Origin: Excoecaria cochinchinensis
Lineage: Eukaryota; Streptophyta; Magnoliopsida; Malpighiales; Euphorbiaceae
Length of the DNA: 64,000 nucleotides
NCBI GenBank assembly: GCA_947683425.1
Contig: CANTUQ010000070.1
Span: forward strand, 2,816,001 to 2,880,000
Direction: 5' to 3'
A program made the translations under genes and the position numbers. The stretch's first letter is position 1. Every line of letters starts with the position of its first letter. Under the pieces are notes generated by a model that saw nothing but the letters and a program-made list of their open reading frames with translations, did not search any database and was not told the origin of the DNA. Of the stretch, positions 34,441-46,300 are shown piece after piece.

Positions 34441-36386
34441 TCAATTCTCCTTCTTTGAGCTCTTCCAGATTTCTCTTTCCATTTTCTCTGCTCTGGTCAA
34501 CGACTCAAGGAGAGCTGCTTTGTTCTGAGGGGGGACAATACCTAGCAAATCTGCCACCTCAAGAACTTTCAAGGCTTCTTCAGAAGGAGATAATTGTTCT
34601 GCCTCACCCTTATTGATAATTCTATCATTGACATTAGTAATACACCCATCCGAAATGGATTCACCAGTAGCTAGTACCGAGCTCCCTTGGTCTTCTGAGG
34701 ATGCTTCATCTATAAGAGGGACAATATTAACCCTTTTTTGCCCTTTCTTAGCTTTCTTCTTTTTCCAATTTGGAGCTTGACGTGAAGATTTTAAAATATC
34801 AAGAGAATAGAAGGATTGGATCCTCTTTGCTTTTTTCTTCCTTGATTTCAGACAAGATAGCAGGTTACCATTGTAGCTAAATTGAACTGCCAAATCATTC
34901 GGGGTGGGCTGGTTGAACCTGTCTTCTTCAATTTCCATTAGGTCTAGTCCATTTGGAGTGAGATCCACAATAGCCAAAGGGCTGGGCTGACCATTGTTGT
35001 TGGGCCCGTGCTTCACAAGGCTAGTTGGGGTTAGAGCCTGAATCAGGGAATCGTTGGTGGAACTCAATATACTTTGGCTCTTTTCCTTCAAAGTTTGGTC
35101 CTCACCATCATGCGTCTGAGATCCCACTTCTAGAGAACAACAATGGTCAGCCCAACAACAATGGAGTTATTATTCCCATTCAACGAGGAGGGATGGGAAT
35201 TTTCAGTGAACAGAGACTCTTCATCTACCTCATCCTCCGATTGCCGAAACTCATCCATTTTTGCCGGTGCCGATACCTCGACTACCTTCCCCTTGAACAA
35301 GTCTGGACAGAAGGAGGAGGGTTCTTCACTAATCCTAAAAGGGTAAACAATACCATCAATTTTGGTTTTTAGGATATCATTAATCAAGGTGGGCGAAAAA
35401 GTAGCAATCATGAATCTGGGTACATCAAGACAATTTTTTTTTCCTTGTGTTGTCATCTAAGCTAATGAAGTTTCCATACAAACATCCAATGGTTGAGAAG
35501 AACTCTTGATTCCAAACATAAAGTGGGAAACCTTCGCATCTAACCTAAGTGTATCTTTTTTTGTAAATAACATTTGGTTCCCATGGTTTGATCATTTCGA
35601 ACCATTCACCAAGCCAGTCCAATCCATCTTTGAGCATATGATCTTTGTCCTCACAAGATGGAAACGTCAAGAGAACTAGATTCCCCCCCCCCCCCCCCCC
35701 CGATTGGCCTACACTCACAGTTCATATAACCTTGGGCAATCATGGCTTCTTGAATGCTGAAAACGTTTTGTGGATTGTGTAGCCATCCAACTAGACTTCT
35801 ACTCATCCATTCCATATCCTCCTTTTTTACCTTATATTGAAAGTTAACAGCTCCTGCATTCATATTCACGTACGTGTCATGACGTTTTCCATCACTGCTA
35901 ACCTTACCCTGTTCCACGACTTTAGCATATGATCTTACATCTCTTATATTGGGTATTTTAATCTCTTTTGGTTTATGAGACACCACAGGCTTTTCTCTGG
36001 GAGGTGATACTCCATATCTAGCTACATTCACATTCAGCTTATTGTTCCCCAAAATTTAACCTGTTAGCTATTGTGTTAATGTTCTTTGACGTGCAGATAC
36101 TGACGAAGCCAAACTTGGTACCTTTTACACTCAAATTTTTCGAGATAAAGACTCTCTCCACAGATCCGAACCAAGAGAACATTTTTCTCAGTCCATACCC
36201 TGGCCAACCTAGAGGCAAATTATCGACAAATAGCATGTAGGTAGAGGATTCCTTCTGTGGACGCTCAACCTTTAGGAAGGGAGCATCACTGGATCCACCC
36301 CTGTTCCACCTTTTAGGTTTCCGATTGGACCCCCGCGGTGGAGCATGGTCCAGTTTGGTCGGAAGAGGGAGCATGGAAGAAGGCAT
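34441..36386 (-). pseudogene. LINE ORF1 with RRM domain, several frameshifts
   Basis: Homologous pieces occur in successive frames. 36386-36039 carries an RRM (TYMLFVDNLPLGWPGYGL, then KFGFVSICTSKN), the RNA-binding domain seen in ORF1 of many plant L1 elements. 36052-35651 has an NIRDVRSYAKVV segment. 35456-35130 reads FSPTLINDILKTKIDG. 35127-34441 is a basic, Ser/Lys-rich C-terminal part with EALKVLEVADLLGIV. At least three frame changes are needed to join them. One lies near a 19-base C run (35683-35701), read as glycines. ORF1 would coat the LINE RNA; this copy is non-functional. Confidence 0.78.
35683..35701. repeat. Homopolymer run of 19 C within LINE ORF1
   Basis: Nineteen consecutive C on plus, G on the coding strand, encoding a poly-glycine stretch next to a frame change. 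Its length may be affected by replication slippage or sequencing error. Confidence 0.9.
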
Positions 36387-36390
36387 TAGG

Positions 36391-37490
36391 GCATTTTCAG
36401 TATAATCTGTCTATAATGGCTTTCATTTAGCGTAATTTGGAGAGAGAATGAAGGATCTCTTATTATCCCAAAGAACTAACAAGCAAGACAATAAAACACA
36501 CAGTGCTTTATTTAATCTAAATGATATTCCTTGAATCTAGCAATAGATTATTTGACTCAACAAACTAATTGCGCACTTAGTGATTCAATCAAGTAATCAT
36601 AAAATCAATATAGAAGAAGAATCAATACTTGAATAAAACAACTGGAATTGAATAAACAAAAGTCTTTTAAATCAACAATCAATGGTTTCTGTAGCTTTCA
36701 TCCGAGACGAAAAGTTTAGCTACAAGCCATCATAAAAAATAACGAAGAAAAGAATTTCAAAACCAAAAATCATCCCCCCAAAACAGAACAGCCCTCTTAT
36801 GTTTTTACGGAAGTGGTTTCAGCAAAGAAGCCTGCTAACTAACTCTCAATAAAAATCTGACTCTTTAAAATAAAATAAAGAGACTTCTAACGCATGCAGC
36901 TAGGAGACTGATAATCCCACGTGTCAGGTCTGTAATTTGGTTCCCAAAATAGGTTGCACGTGCACCCAACTTGCTCTGCTCTTGGAAACATGGCATTTTA
37001 AAACAATCATGCACAAGAAGTTCAAGCCCGATTCTGACCATGATGCGATCAGTATCTCGCAAAACTCAAAACACAAAAGTTTCAGATCTATTTCACTTCG
37101 TTTCATAGCATCTTGAATCGCCTCATTTGGAGTCTATATGAGAGAGTTATGCCAATATTACTCTGTTGTGTCCAAACAGTCAAATAATTAGTCAATTAGC
37201 TTTATTTTGCTCTTGATGTTTCCAATCAGTTACTAAATCAAAATAACAAGCTAATAAGTGTATATATTCATTAAATCAACACAACGAACTGATTATTAAG
37301 GGTAAAAAGACAACATTTTACATTCACATCAATTCCTCTTGGGTATTGTATTGGACTTTTTCTGAACACTTCTTCTACTTGTTGCTATATAATGGTTCTG
37401 TTATGTGTTTGCTGCTTGTATAATTGATTGAATAAATGCTTGAATCAGATATTGCTTTGGATATTGTATTATGCTACCATTTTGTGCAAG
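36391..37490. other. Spacer without a recognised gene
   Basis: AT-rich. No ORF with recognisable domains. The last part (about 37320-37490) is U-rich and ends TTTGTGCAAG, which would suit an intron ending at the exon-like block that follows. Confidence 0.4.
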
Positions 37491-37537
37491 GGCATCAGCT
37501 ACTAATTTATCCCATGTTGATAGGCTCCCAAAGAGGC

Positions 37538-37812
37538 TGTTGGAAAATTCTTAGGATCAATAATATCAATTTCATTTCCCCTCAAATACTAGTTACATAT
37601 GCCTATTTATAAGCTTACATTGAAACAATAAAATTAGGCCACTAACCCACTAACTCCACTAATTAATCCATAACTCCATTACTCCACTAACACCATTAAC
37701 ATCATTAATACCACTAACACTACTAACACCACTAACAAAATAATAACAAACAAACATTATAAACATGTAAAAATAAAACTCACTAACATACTATTTTGAA
37801 TCAATTTCAACA
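37538..37812 (-). repeat. TE5 3' LTR
   Basis: TGTTGGAAAATTC ... TTTCAACA. It is followed by TGCTCCCTTG, a purine tract (CAAGGGAGCA) on the minus strand. Confidence 0.92.
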
Positions 37813-38031
37813 TGCTCCCTTGATTCAAAATCGTACACATTTAATTATTTTGTTGGAGCACATCTCTCCAATGGACATTACTTGTCAATTTATTTTTTGA
37901 AGCACTTCTCTTCAATTTTTTTGATGCACGTTTCATCAAACTTCAATTCTTACTCTTTCAATTCTTGATGCACTTTCTCATCAATTTTTTTGCCATTAAA
38001 TTTTTCCTTTTGGAGCACTTGTCTCCAACTA

Positions 38032-38906
38032 TCAAAAAAGGGATTCTTCCACTCGTGCCAAATTCACTTGATTATTTGCAAACCTGCAATATTTTTTAAT
38101 ATGACCAAATTTTTTACAACCGAAACATTGTGATTTACCTTTATGCCAGCAATCGTTTTCATCATGATTGTTTTTCTTGCACACACTGCGTGGTGGAAAT
38201 TTTCCTTTTTGGAATGCCGATGATGATTTGTGTGTTGTGTTGGCAATAAAGACTTCCTCCATTGGCTTCTCATCTCTAATTGCTATTCTTTGCTCCACTG
38301 CTTGCAATACATTAATTAATTCTGCAACTGTTATTTTTGAAAGGTCTTTTGAATCTTCAAGTGAGAAAATTTTGACTCAAATCTTTCAGGCAAACTCACA
38401 AAATTTTTTTCAACAACTCTATCATCTGAAAACTGTTCACCAAACAATCTGATTTTGTTAACAATTTCCATGAGTTTGTTAAGATACTCTTTAATTCCTT
38501 CAGATTGCTTCATCGTTTGAATCATAAATTCTCTTTTAAGATTCAAAATCTGCATAAATTTTGTTTTGTCATTGCCTAAATACTCATTTCTTAACAAATT
38601 TCATATCTCTTTTAGAGTCTCACATGTCATGATATTGGTGAAAATCACTTTAAAAACTAAAGAGTACAAACAAGTTTTCGCTTTGAACCTCTTAACTTTT
38701 TCTTCATTGTGACTCTTAATTTGGGCTGAAGTTAGATGCACTGGCAATGGTGGAACTTCGATGTCATTCTCAACCACATCCCATAAATCAAATGACTGTA
38801 AATATGCTTGCATTTTCACAGCCCATAATTGGTAATTTTCTCCTGTGAAGATGAGAGGTGAAGTTAAAGGAAAAGTGTTTGAGGCCATTTTAATATGGAT
38901 ACTCAC
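38032..38906 (-). pseudogene. TE5 Copia-type gag
   Basis: The reading frame begins at Met codons at 38906 (MSIHIKM) or six residues later. It carries the Copia gag pattern FTGENYQLWAVKMQAYLQSF and DLWDVVE. A TGA at 38601-38603 stands where related gags have a Trp codon (ETLKEI-stop). The frame continues with LRNEYLGNDKTKFMQILNL, shifts by one base near 38340, and ends with a CCHC zinc knuckle, CFGCKKFGHIKKYC. Only these two lesions separate it from an intact protein. Gag would package the RNA using enzymes supplied in trans. Confidence 0.85.
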
Positions 38907-38953
38907 TTGTTTTCCCTCGATTTTTTTTTCTCACGGACCCGTGATCAAGAATG

Positions 38954-38965
38954 GCTCTGATACCA
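38954..38965 (-). other. TE5 primer binding site (initiator tRNA-Met)
   Basis: The minus strand reads TGGTATCAGAGC, the standard complement of the 3' end of initiator tRNA-Met, one base after the 5' LTR. Confidence 0.93.
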
Positions 38966-38966
38966 C

Positions 38967-39241
38967 TGTTGGGAAATTCTTAGGATCAATAATATCAATT
39001 TCATTTCCCCTCAAATAATAGTTACATATGCCTATTTATAGGCTTACATTGAAACAATAAAATTAGGCCACTAACCCACTAACTCCACTAATTAATCCAT
39101 AACTCCATTACTCCACTAACACCATTAACACCATTAATACCACTAACACTACTATCACCACTAACAAAATAATAACAAACAAACATTATAAACATGTAAA
39201 AATAAAACTCACTAACATACTATTTTGAATCAATTTCAATA
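38967..39241 (-). repeat. TE5 5' LTR
   Basis: 275 bp, with a minus-strand TATAAATA at 39033-39040. It ends TTCAATA where the partner LTR ends TTCAACA. Confidence 0.92.
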
Positions 39242-39333
39242 GAGGCAGCACTGCAGACTCGTATTGCAAACTCTCTAACATGGGCCGAACCATCTTTGGA
39301 ATGTGATAAAGCTTTCATTCCATCTCTGGCAGA

Positions 39334-39635
39334 GTAAGTATTTTTCACAGCATTCCAACTTATGACAGGCAAATGTCTTTCTCCTTCATCGTGTATTTGA
39401 ATGAGATTTTCAGGTTTATGATTATATTAAAGGGATTTGTTGTAACTTACGCCTCTCATTATTATTATGACAATTCCCATGCAAATGTATGCTTCTTATT
39501 TTCCTTGGTGGCATGTTAATAAGCATATGATGGTGCTTAGCAAGTTGCTAATTTAATTAGGAACAACATTTTAATAAGCATATGATAGTATGGCTTTTCT
39601 TGACTAGAGAAAAATATGTATTATTATCATTTTAG
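39334..39635. other. Probable intron of the unidentified gene
   Basis: Starts gtaagt and ends attttag, with no coding features. This fits an intron between two exon-like blocks; inferred only. Confidence 0.35.
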
Positions 39636-42600
39636 ATGAACAAATTTTTGTGGAGGAAAGTAAGTTGGCAATGTAACACCCTTATACCCGTAAATAATAC
39701 GGATACCGGATGTCACAACATTGAATTGCATTGCCAATCACTGATGATACACTTGAAAACTCTGAAATTTTTTTTTAATAATGAACACAACAATACATAC
39801 ACAATAACATAACAACACATTAACATATAAATTACTTATCCATACCATAGCTTTCCCCAACTACACTCGTATACATGCCATGCAAATCCTTCGGTCCTTG
39901 CTGTTGCTCAATCTTCAATTGCTTCTACGTCTTCGGCCACGTCTAACTATTATAACCTACTCATATTTAACACACTACGCGCTGAGCATTAAAATGCCCA
40001 GTGGTGGATACTTTTCCTAAGTTTCCCATACTAATCATACATACTTGATCACTTAATTGTTTTACTGTATTTAGATTTTGGAGACGATTATTTCTAAATC
40101 TTTTAAATAGTTTATAACATACTTTTGTGAGACTCACTATTTTTATCTTTATCACTGTCACTATTATCACTAATCAATGTCTTTACCTTTAGCACTACAC
40201 TGTAATATATTAATCGCTATCATGCTATTGACAATTTCACTATCACTTACACTGTTAATCATACACTTATCGATTTCACTATCATTTACACTGTTAATCT
40301 TTAATGTTGTCAATTTCACTATTATTTGTCAATTTCGGTGCTTTACCTTATTTATTGGTTCTATTTTTTTTCATTACTAATATCACTAACTTTATCATGT
40401 GCACTAATGACTCTTGTCGCTTAACACCTTGTTCAGTTTGTCATTTATGATCAATTTCATATGTATCTCTTTTTAACACTTTTATCTTTGTAAATAACCT
40501 ATTAGATTCCTTCCTTAATGAATGCTCAATTACAATTTAATTTTGGATACTAAATTGTTTATCAACTTACTTAATAATTTATCATTATTTCACTACTAGT
40601 AACACTGATCAAATACTATTACTTTCTTTGCGTTTCTAACATTTCCTTTACTCTTTTACACTACACTAACTCTCTTACGTTAATATCATTTACTATGTTA
40701 AATCTTCTGATAAGTCATTTACTTAAATTAATTTCGATTGCATTTATTCTTGTGTGGCTATCACTATACTTTAATCACTATCTTATTTCTTCCTTTACTA
40801 TTTCGATTCTACACTTATCAACAATTTTACTTTACAATATCACTTATCAATTTCATTTCACTTAGACACTCGTTTTGTTTAACAATTTTCACTTATCACT
40901 TAACTATCGATTGACCTATAATTGTCTCTTTTTACTATTCATTTGGTCCACATATACGTCATTATAAATTTCATTACTAATATGTTTTTTCTTATTCGCC
41001 TTTGGTCACTTATATTATTATTCACAATAATGGCCTGCCTATTTTCTTTTATCTTAATACTATTTATTAATCGCTCTATCCTTTATCACTTTTACTATGA
41101 AAATCTTTATTTTCCAATATACTCAATTAGCCACTTCTAATATTCCAATTTATTTCATATACATTTAATTTGTTAATCCTTCTTTTTACCTTTATTCAGT
41201 TAATTTTCGTTGTAGCTTAATTCACTATCGCCTCCTACTAATTAACTTTACAATTTAATCTCTCTATGTTTCTTACAATTTAAAACACTATCTTTCCATT
41301 TCACTTGATTTATATTATCATAATTATCTACCTTACTATTTATTTATTTTCAAATATCATCTCTTAATTTACATATACATAAAATCAATTTATTCATTTA
41401 TTTAGTAGTTTATTTCTTTTCCATTTACACTTAAATATTATTACTAACATTGTTATAATCAATTACGTTTAAATCCAATAAATTTCACTTATTTACAATA
41501 ACATCACTAATGTACCTATTTATCCTTTATTGTCACTAGCATATTAATTCAATCATTAATTTATTTTAATTTATTTAAATCACATACTTATAACTAGCCA
41601 TTGTATACACAAATCAATTAAATTCAATACACGCTTAATAATTAATCAAACAATGTAATTCTTAATTCTTAATTGTTCGTTCACTAATTATCCAATACCC
41701 ACAATTATTAACTCTCTAATTGCATATTTACATTTTAATCCCTTTCTTAGTCTCATTGTTGCCAATTTGCCATTTAGTCCCTTATTTTACGTCAATTTAC
41801 AATTTAGCTTTTAGTTATTTTATATTTACTAAATTGTCACTACTTAATTTCATTATTACACTACTCAATTATTTAGCATACAAATTCACTATAATTACAA
41901 TCATACTACTAGTTATAATTAATCTCACTATTAATATTATTATTAACTCACAAATTATATTTTAATCCTTAAATCACTCATTTAAATCGTTCATTCACTT
42001 ATACATAAATTTTCACTAATATTTTATTCTCTCTTTCCTCAATATAATGATTCACTTAAATTCATTAATTAATTAACTATACTACTATTTTGCCAATTAA
42101 CATATTTTTATACTAATTCATTAATTAATCTCATTTTAACCATATTATCTATTAAATCACTTTAATTACATTAAATATATACATATTCCATAATTATTTC
42201 ACCAATTATAATTACTTACACTTAAGTACTTAATCTTTTCACTTAATTCCACATACGTCCCTCACTTTTCCATTAATTGCATTCATGTCCTTAGTTTTAC
42301 CATAATACCATCTATATCCTTTCTTTTACACTAATTTCCTTTATGCCCTCATTTTTCACTTAATTACCATTTTGCCCTCACTTATTCAATAATTACCATT
42401 TTAACCTTATTTACTTCCCATTTTACACTATTACCCTTATTTACTTATTTAATTACTATTTTATCCTTTTTACACTTATATTCCACTTTTAACCTTATAT
42501 TTTCACTAAATTACATTTAGGTCCTTATTTTATCACTCTTCCACTAATTTACTATTTTAACTTCATATTTTGCCAAAATTACAATTTTATCCTTACACTT

Positions 42601-44880
42601 ACACTTTTTATCTAACTTCCTTACATTTTTGCCAACTTTTTATAAAATTACCATTTTACCCCTAAACTTTCAATTTGTTCTATTTTAGTCCCATTTTCAC
42701 CCATTTTCACTTTTATCACTATTTCAATCCTTTTTATCACTTATTTACCATTATGGCCCTAGTATGGACCTGATAGAAAATCTATTGACCGGATATGCGG
42801 GACATGGGCCCCACAGACCCATTAACTATAAAATGATTCCAGTAGGACCATTTTCACTGCACTGCATTACACTAAACACTGATTTACACTGAACACTAAG
42901 ATAAGCCGTCACTGGCCTATCAATATCGAGTCGCCATGACTCGTGCCGTGGTGTGGAATCCATATGGCTAGCCAATTATATTCTAGACTAGATTTCACTA
43001 CCAGACAACTACTAAGGGCAATATTTCATCAATATTCATATAAACATCACATTATACCATCACACTTATTTTGTCATACACTTCATTTTCACTTACCACG
43101 TTACATACACACTCATTAATCATCACTTAATCATATTATGCTATTACATTATATTAATTATCAAAATACACACTTTATTCCTTATAAAAACCATTCGGCC
43201 AATGAATCATTTTTTCATATCATGCACTTTAATTTCATTTAATCACTCATTCGTACTCTTTACATATTAAACATGCTATAAATATTATTTATATGGCATA
43301 ATTCATCATATATCTTAATTAAACCCCTTTATATACCATTCGGCCACTACCTTACCATTTCATTATAATTTCTTTTAATTCTTTTAATCACTCTATTATG
43401 CTTTAAACATATTATATACATTATATCCATCATTTATATACCATATTCATCATTAGATCTTGAGGAAATCCTTTAATAACCATTCGCCCTACACTAGAGT
43501 TTTCATTCCAATATGTTTTAATTTCATCTAATCATATTTATACACTATATTAAGTCCATAGATTATGAATATCAAATTAGATTTAATTAAACATGCCTAA
43601 ATCTCATTTTCACACTTAAAGATAACCTAAAATTCACACATAATCAATGGAAAACGAAGGATAATGTATCCACTTACCTTAGATTCTTATTCTCCACATC
43701 ATAAACATGCTTTCCATGCCATAACTCCTTAAAACTCCATCATTCCCTTTTATTCGCTAAGGTGGCCGAATTCAAAAATCCACATAACTTTAAAATGAAA
43801 CTTCCAATATGAAATATAACATCATAAATGTGTTCTACACCCTCAAAAACCCCCATAGGGACCAATAAAATAAATTAAAAATCCTTAAATCACATACCTC
43901 AAATCTTGACATAAACTTTGCACACTTGATTTTCCCAACTTCCAATGCTTCAAATGGACTCCAATAACTTCTATATGATTTTAGAGGAGCTGAAATTTGT
44001 CTAGGAGGTTGAATTTTGTGGAAAGATTGGAGAAATGAAGAAGAAAAATGGAGGAGAAGTGAAGAAAAACCATTCGGTTTTGAAGAAGAAGGAGGAGGCC
44101 GGTTTGGGCTGGATTTCTCTAGATAAATCTGGCCTCCTATCTTCTTATTTAGCCCTCTAATGAACCGAACCAGTCCAACCAAGGTGGTCCAACCGATTTA
44201 AACAAAAATTTTGGTTTTTCGATTCAATTGCACTTTTCCAAAGCATCTATATGTTAATCTCATTATTTTAACTTAAAACTAATTCCATTGATATTAAAAT
44301 ATCAAAACTAGTCTCCATAAAAATTTTTAGCTCAATCGGAGTCCATTTGGGCCTCAGTTCACTTAAACCGGTCCAATTCGATCAATTTTTCTTCTGTCGT
44401 AAAATACAACTCTAAAGATGTCAAAATTCACAGAAAACATTTATATTGTCTTATTCTACACACTCAATATCCATTAGGACTTATTTACTATTTATAACCC
44501 ATCGCTTAAACCCTAGTTTAAATTGAACCGAACCGAAGGCCAACTTCAGAATAACTTTCGGAGGTCAATTTAACTCCGTTTTCAGCTCAAATTTTACCAG
44601 TAGACTCCTTATTGCCTACAGATCATTTTCGCAAAATAATTAAAATTCTGAAAATGGACAGCCGGGTTCGCTGTATAGCCACCCTGGGGTTACCCATCCC
44701 GGAATCGCTATACTTCTGGCACACTTATCATTAAATTTTGACACTGGCAAACTCACTCCCTACATTATTCGATGCTGCGATCATCATGATGACACTGAAA
44801 TTATTCACTAACACTTCTAGACTAGTATTTGGGCCATTACAGGCAACATTTGAATTGACGTGTGGAAAATGTGGCTTTTT
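39636..44880 (+). pseudogene. Second exon-like block, split by the 5.2-kb TE6 insertion
   Basis: Outside TE6 the bases 39636-39671 and 44847-44880 join across the TSD into one reading frame, EQIFVEESKLATFELTCGKC, then GFL and a stop. An acceptor-like attttag precedes it. The frame is restored exactly when TE6 and one TSD copy are removed. Family not recognised. Confidence 0.35.
39672..44841. mobile_element. 5.2-kb solo-LTR-like insertion (TE6)
   Basis: TGTAACACCC at the left and GGGCCATTACA at the right (TG...CA), with the TSD GGCAA on both sides (39667-39671, 44842-44846). No pol domains and no second terminal copy were found within 5170 bp. The simplest reading is a solo LTR of a Ty3/gypsy element with very long LTRs. 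Such TGTAACACCC termini occur in plant Tekay/Del-type chromoviruses (general knowledge). From about 40170 to 42780 the plus strand is nearly free of G. A minus-strand open stretch at 43835-44182 is not a recognisable gene. Confidence 0.8.
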
Positions 44881-44899
44881 ATAGGATCAACTAAATCAG

Positions 44900-45045
44900 A
44901 CATATATAAGTTGCAGCAACAGAAGATAAGAGCAATGGATTTGAAAGACACACTAAGAAGGCTCAATGAATCCTTAGAATTTGTGAATGAGAATATTTCC
45001 ATTGTTGCTGCTAAGCTTGATATTCAATCTCTTGAAATGCAATAG
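44900..45045 (+). pseudogene. Third exon-like block, coiled-coil C-terminus
   Basis: After an acceptor-like aaatcag the frame reads YKLQQQKIRAMDLKDTLRRL, NESLEFVNENISIVAAKL and ends SLEMQ at a TAG. The heptad spacing suggests a coiled coil. The stop gives it the look of a last exon of the same gene as the blocks at 37491 and 39636. I cannot name the protein. Confidence 0.45.
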
Positions 45046-45133
45046 CTGTCACAAATTAATACATCATGATACACCTGTTGATCGATATAAGTGATTACAG
45101 ATTGCAATTAAGAAAAACAAGAAAAGAAGAAAG

Positions 45134-45389
45134 TGTTGAATATTGATTCAAAAGTTTGACTTGGTCTCTATTTTGTTGCAGATTCTTGTAGCACATTTTT
45201 CATTGGTTTTTAGCTAAGCAAAATAATATCTGTTAGTAGTGGCAAGATTTGCAGATTCAGTTCAAAACTTTTTGGATTTCAGTTTTTAATGTAAGCCTAT
45301 TTAAAGGCCACATTTTATTCAAAATAATGTAGCAGATACATTGCATTTTTTGCATTTCTTTTCTTCTATTCTTACTATGTTTCTCCGCA
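45134..45389 (+). repeat. TE7 left LTR
   Basis: Approximately TGTTGAATATTG ... TTCTCCGCA. The 3' 150 bp matches 60720-60869, including GTAAGCCTATTTAA and AATAATGTAGCAGATACATT. The 5' end is inferred from a TGTTGAAT start and lacks a counterpart on the right. Confidence 0.65.
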
Positions 45390-45393
45390 GTTG

Positions 45394-45405
45394 TGGTATT
45401 AGAGC
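45394..45405 (+). other. TE7 primer binding site, mutated
   Basis: TGGTATTAGAGC differs by one base from the initiator tRNA-Met complement TGGTATCAGAGC. It lies four bases after the LTR. Confidence 0.75.
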
Positions 45406-45442
45406 AGTGAGATTGAGTGAGTAGAGAGAGTAAACACGTGAG

Positions 45443-46300
45443 GTGAGTGACTTACATAAGAAAAACTTCATGGTTGGCAATGGGAACACAATGAGTGTTG
45501 CACAACCACTCACCCCCATTTTTAAAAGAGAAGGTTATGAATTCTGGAACATCAGAATGCGAACTCTACTCGAATCTCAAGATCTTTGGGATTATGTGGA
45601 CAACGAGTATGCTGAATTTGATGACGAAAATAGGTTAAAGGAGAATAAAAAGAAGGACTCTAAGGCATTGTTGATTATTCAGCAAGCTGTCCATGATAGC
45701 ATTTTCTCTTGAATTGCAGCAGCAACCACTTCAAAGCAAGCTTGGTCACTATTGCAGAAGGAGTACTAAGGATATTCAAAGGTTATTACTGTGAAATTAT
45801 AATCTCTTTGACATGATTTTGAGACTTTGTTTATAAAGAATGGGGAATCGGTGCAAGATTTTCTGTCATGAGCAATGGCAATTGTTTCAAAGGTATTGAG
45901 AAACTTAACCCCAAAATTTGATTATGTTGTTGCTGCAATAGAAGAATCTAAAGATTTATCAATTTTTTTATTTGATGAACTAATGGGGTCATTGCAAGCT
46001 CATGAGTATAGAATCAATAGATCACTTGAAAAGAATGAGGCATTGGCATTCCAAGTGAAGGAGGCAGGCACCAAACGTGGAGAAAGTGAAACTTCAGCAA
46101 GTAGAGGCTGAGGAAGAGGAGGATTTTGAAGCCGTGGTCATGGTTGAGGTAGAGGCAGAGGCCGATCTGATGGGCAACAAAGGCTGGCTTGTGAACAAAG
46201 TGGTCAAGGAGAGCAAAGGAACAACAAAAGTGGCATTCAATGTTACAATTACAAGAAGTTTGGGCATGTTAAGGCAGAATGTTGGCAAAAGGAGAAACAA
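45443..46300 (+). pseudogene. TE7 Copia gag
   Basis: The start at 45443 reads MSDLHKKNFMVGNGN, then KREGYEFWNIRMRTLLESQD and LWDYVDNEY, the Copia gag signature. A TGA follows HDSIFS at about 45710. Homology continues through several stops (AAATTSKQAWSLLQKEY), a second open stretch 45875-46111 (NLTPKFDYVVAAIEESKDLS), an Arg/Gly-rich segment in a shifted frame, and a zinc-knuckle remnant CYNYKKFGHVKAEC in which the second Cys is Tyr-adjacent and degraded. A segment between MAIVSK and VLRNL, present in related gags, appears deleted. Non-functional. Confidence 0.75.

Larger units (their letters stand above)
29567..36390 (-). mobile_element. Nearly full-length plant L1-type LINE
   Basis: On the minus strand there is an RRM-containing ORF1 region (36386-34441), a 58-bp spacer, ORF2 (34382-30234), a 3' UTR of about 650 bp and a terminal A run (T9 at 29567-29575 on plus) after CTTTTTGGCTTATC. 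No LTRs are present. The 5' boundary is approximate. A clear TSD was not found; the left flank AGGAGGATTTCTC has only a poor match (AATGAAGGATCTCT) near 36440. Confidence 0.9.
37538..39241 (-). mobile_element. Gag-only Copia-type element (TR-GAG-like, TE5)
   Basis: 1704 bp, with two 275-bp LTRs (37538-37812, 38967-39241) differing at about six positions and flanked by the TSD GAGGC (37533-37537, 39242-39246). The primer site TGGTATCAGAGC (minus, 38954-38965) matches initiator tRNA-Met. Only a gag-like region lies inside; there is no protease, integrase or RT. This is the structure described for plant TR-GAG elements, which depend on an autonomous Copia partner. Confidence 0.93.
37491..39333 (+). 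pseudogene. Exon-like block of an unidentified plant gene, split by TE5
   Basis: Removing TE5 and one copy of its TSD leaves an exon-like stretch between an acceptor (gcaag at 37490, or an alternative at 37523) and a strong donor (GCAGA/gtaagt at 39333-39334). The downstream part reads AALQTRIANSLTWAEPSLEC then DKAFIPSLAE, with ordinary protein composition. The upstream part (ASATNLSHVDRLPK) joins only with a one-base shift, suggesting a frameshift. I do not recognise the family. Probably linked to the exon-like blocks at 39636 and 44900. Confidence 0.4.

Noticed and set aside
43835..44182. 115-codon minus-strand ORF in TE6
   Set aside because: Basic, Ser/Pro-rich and inside an LTR-like sequence. 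No domain; likely chance near a transcription start.
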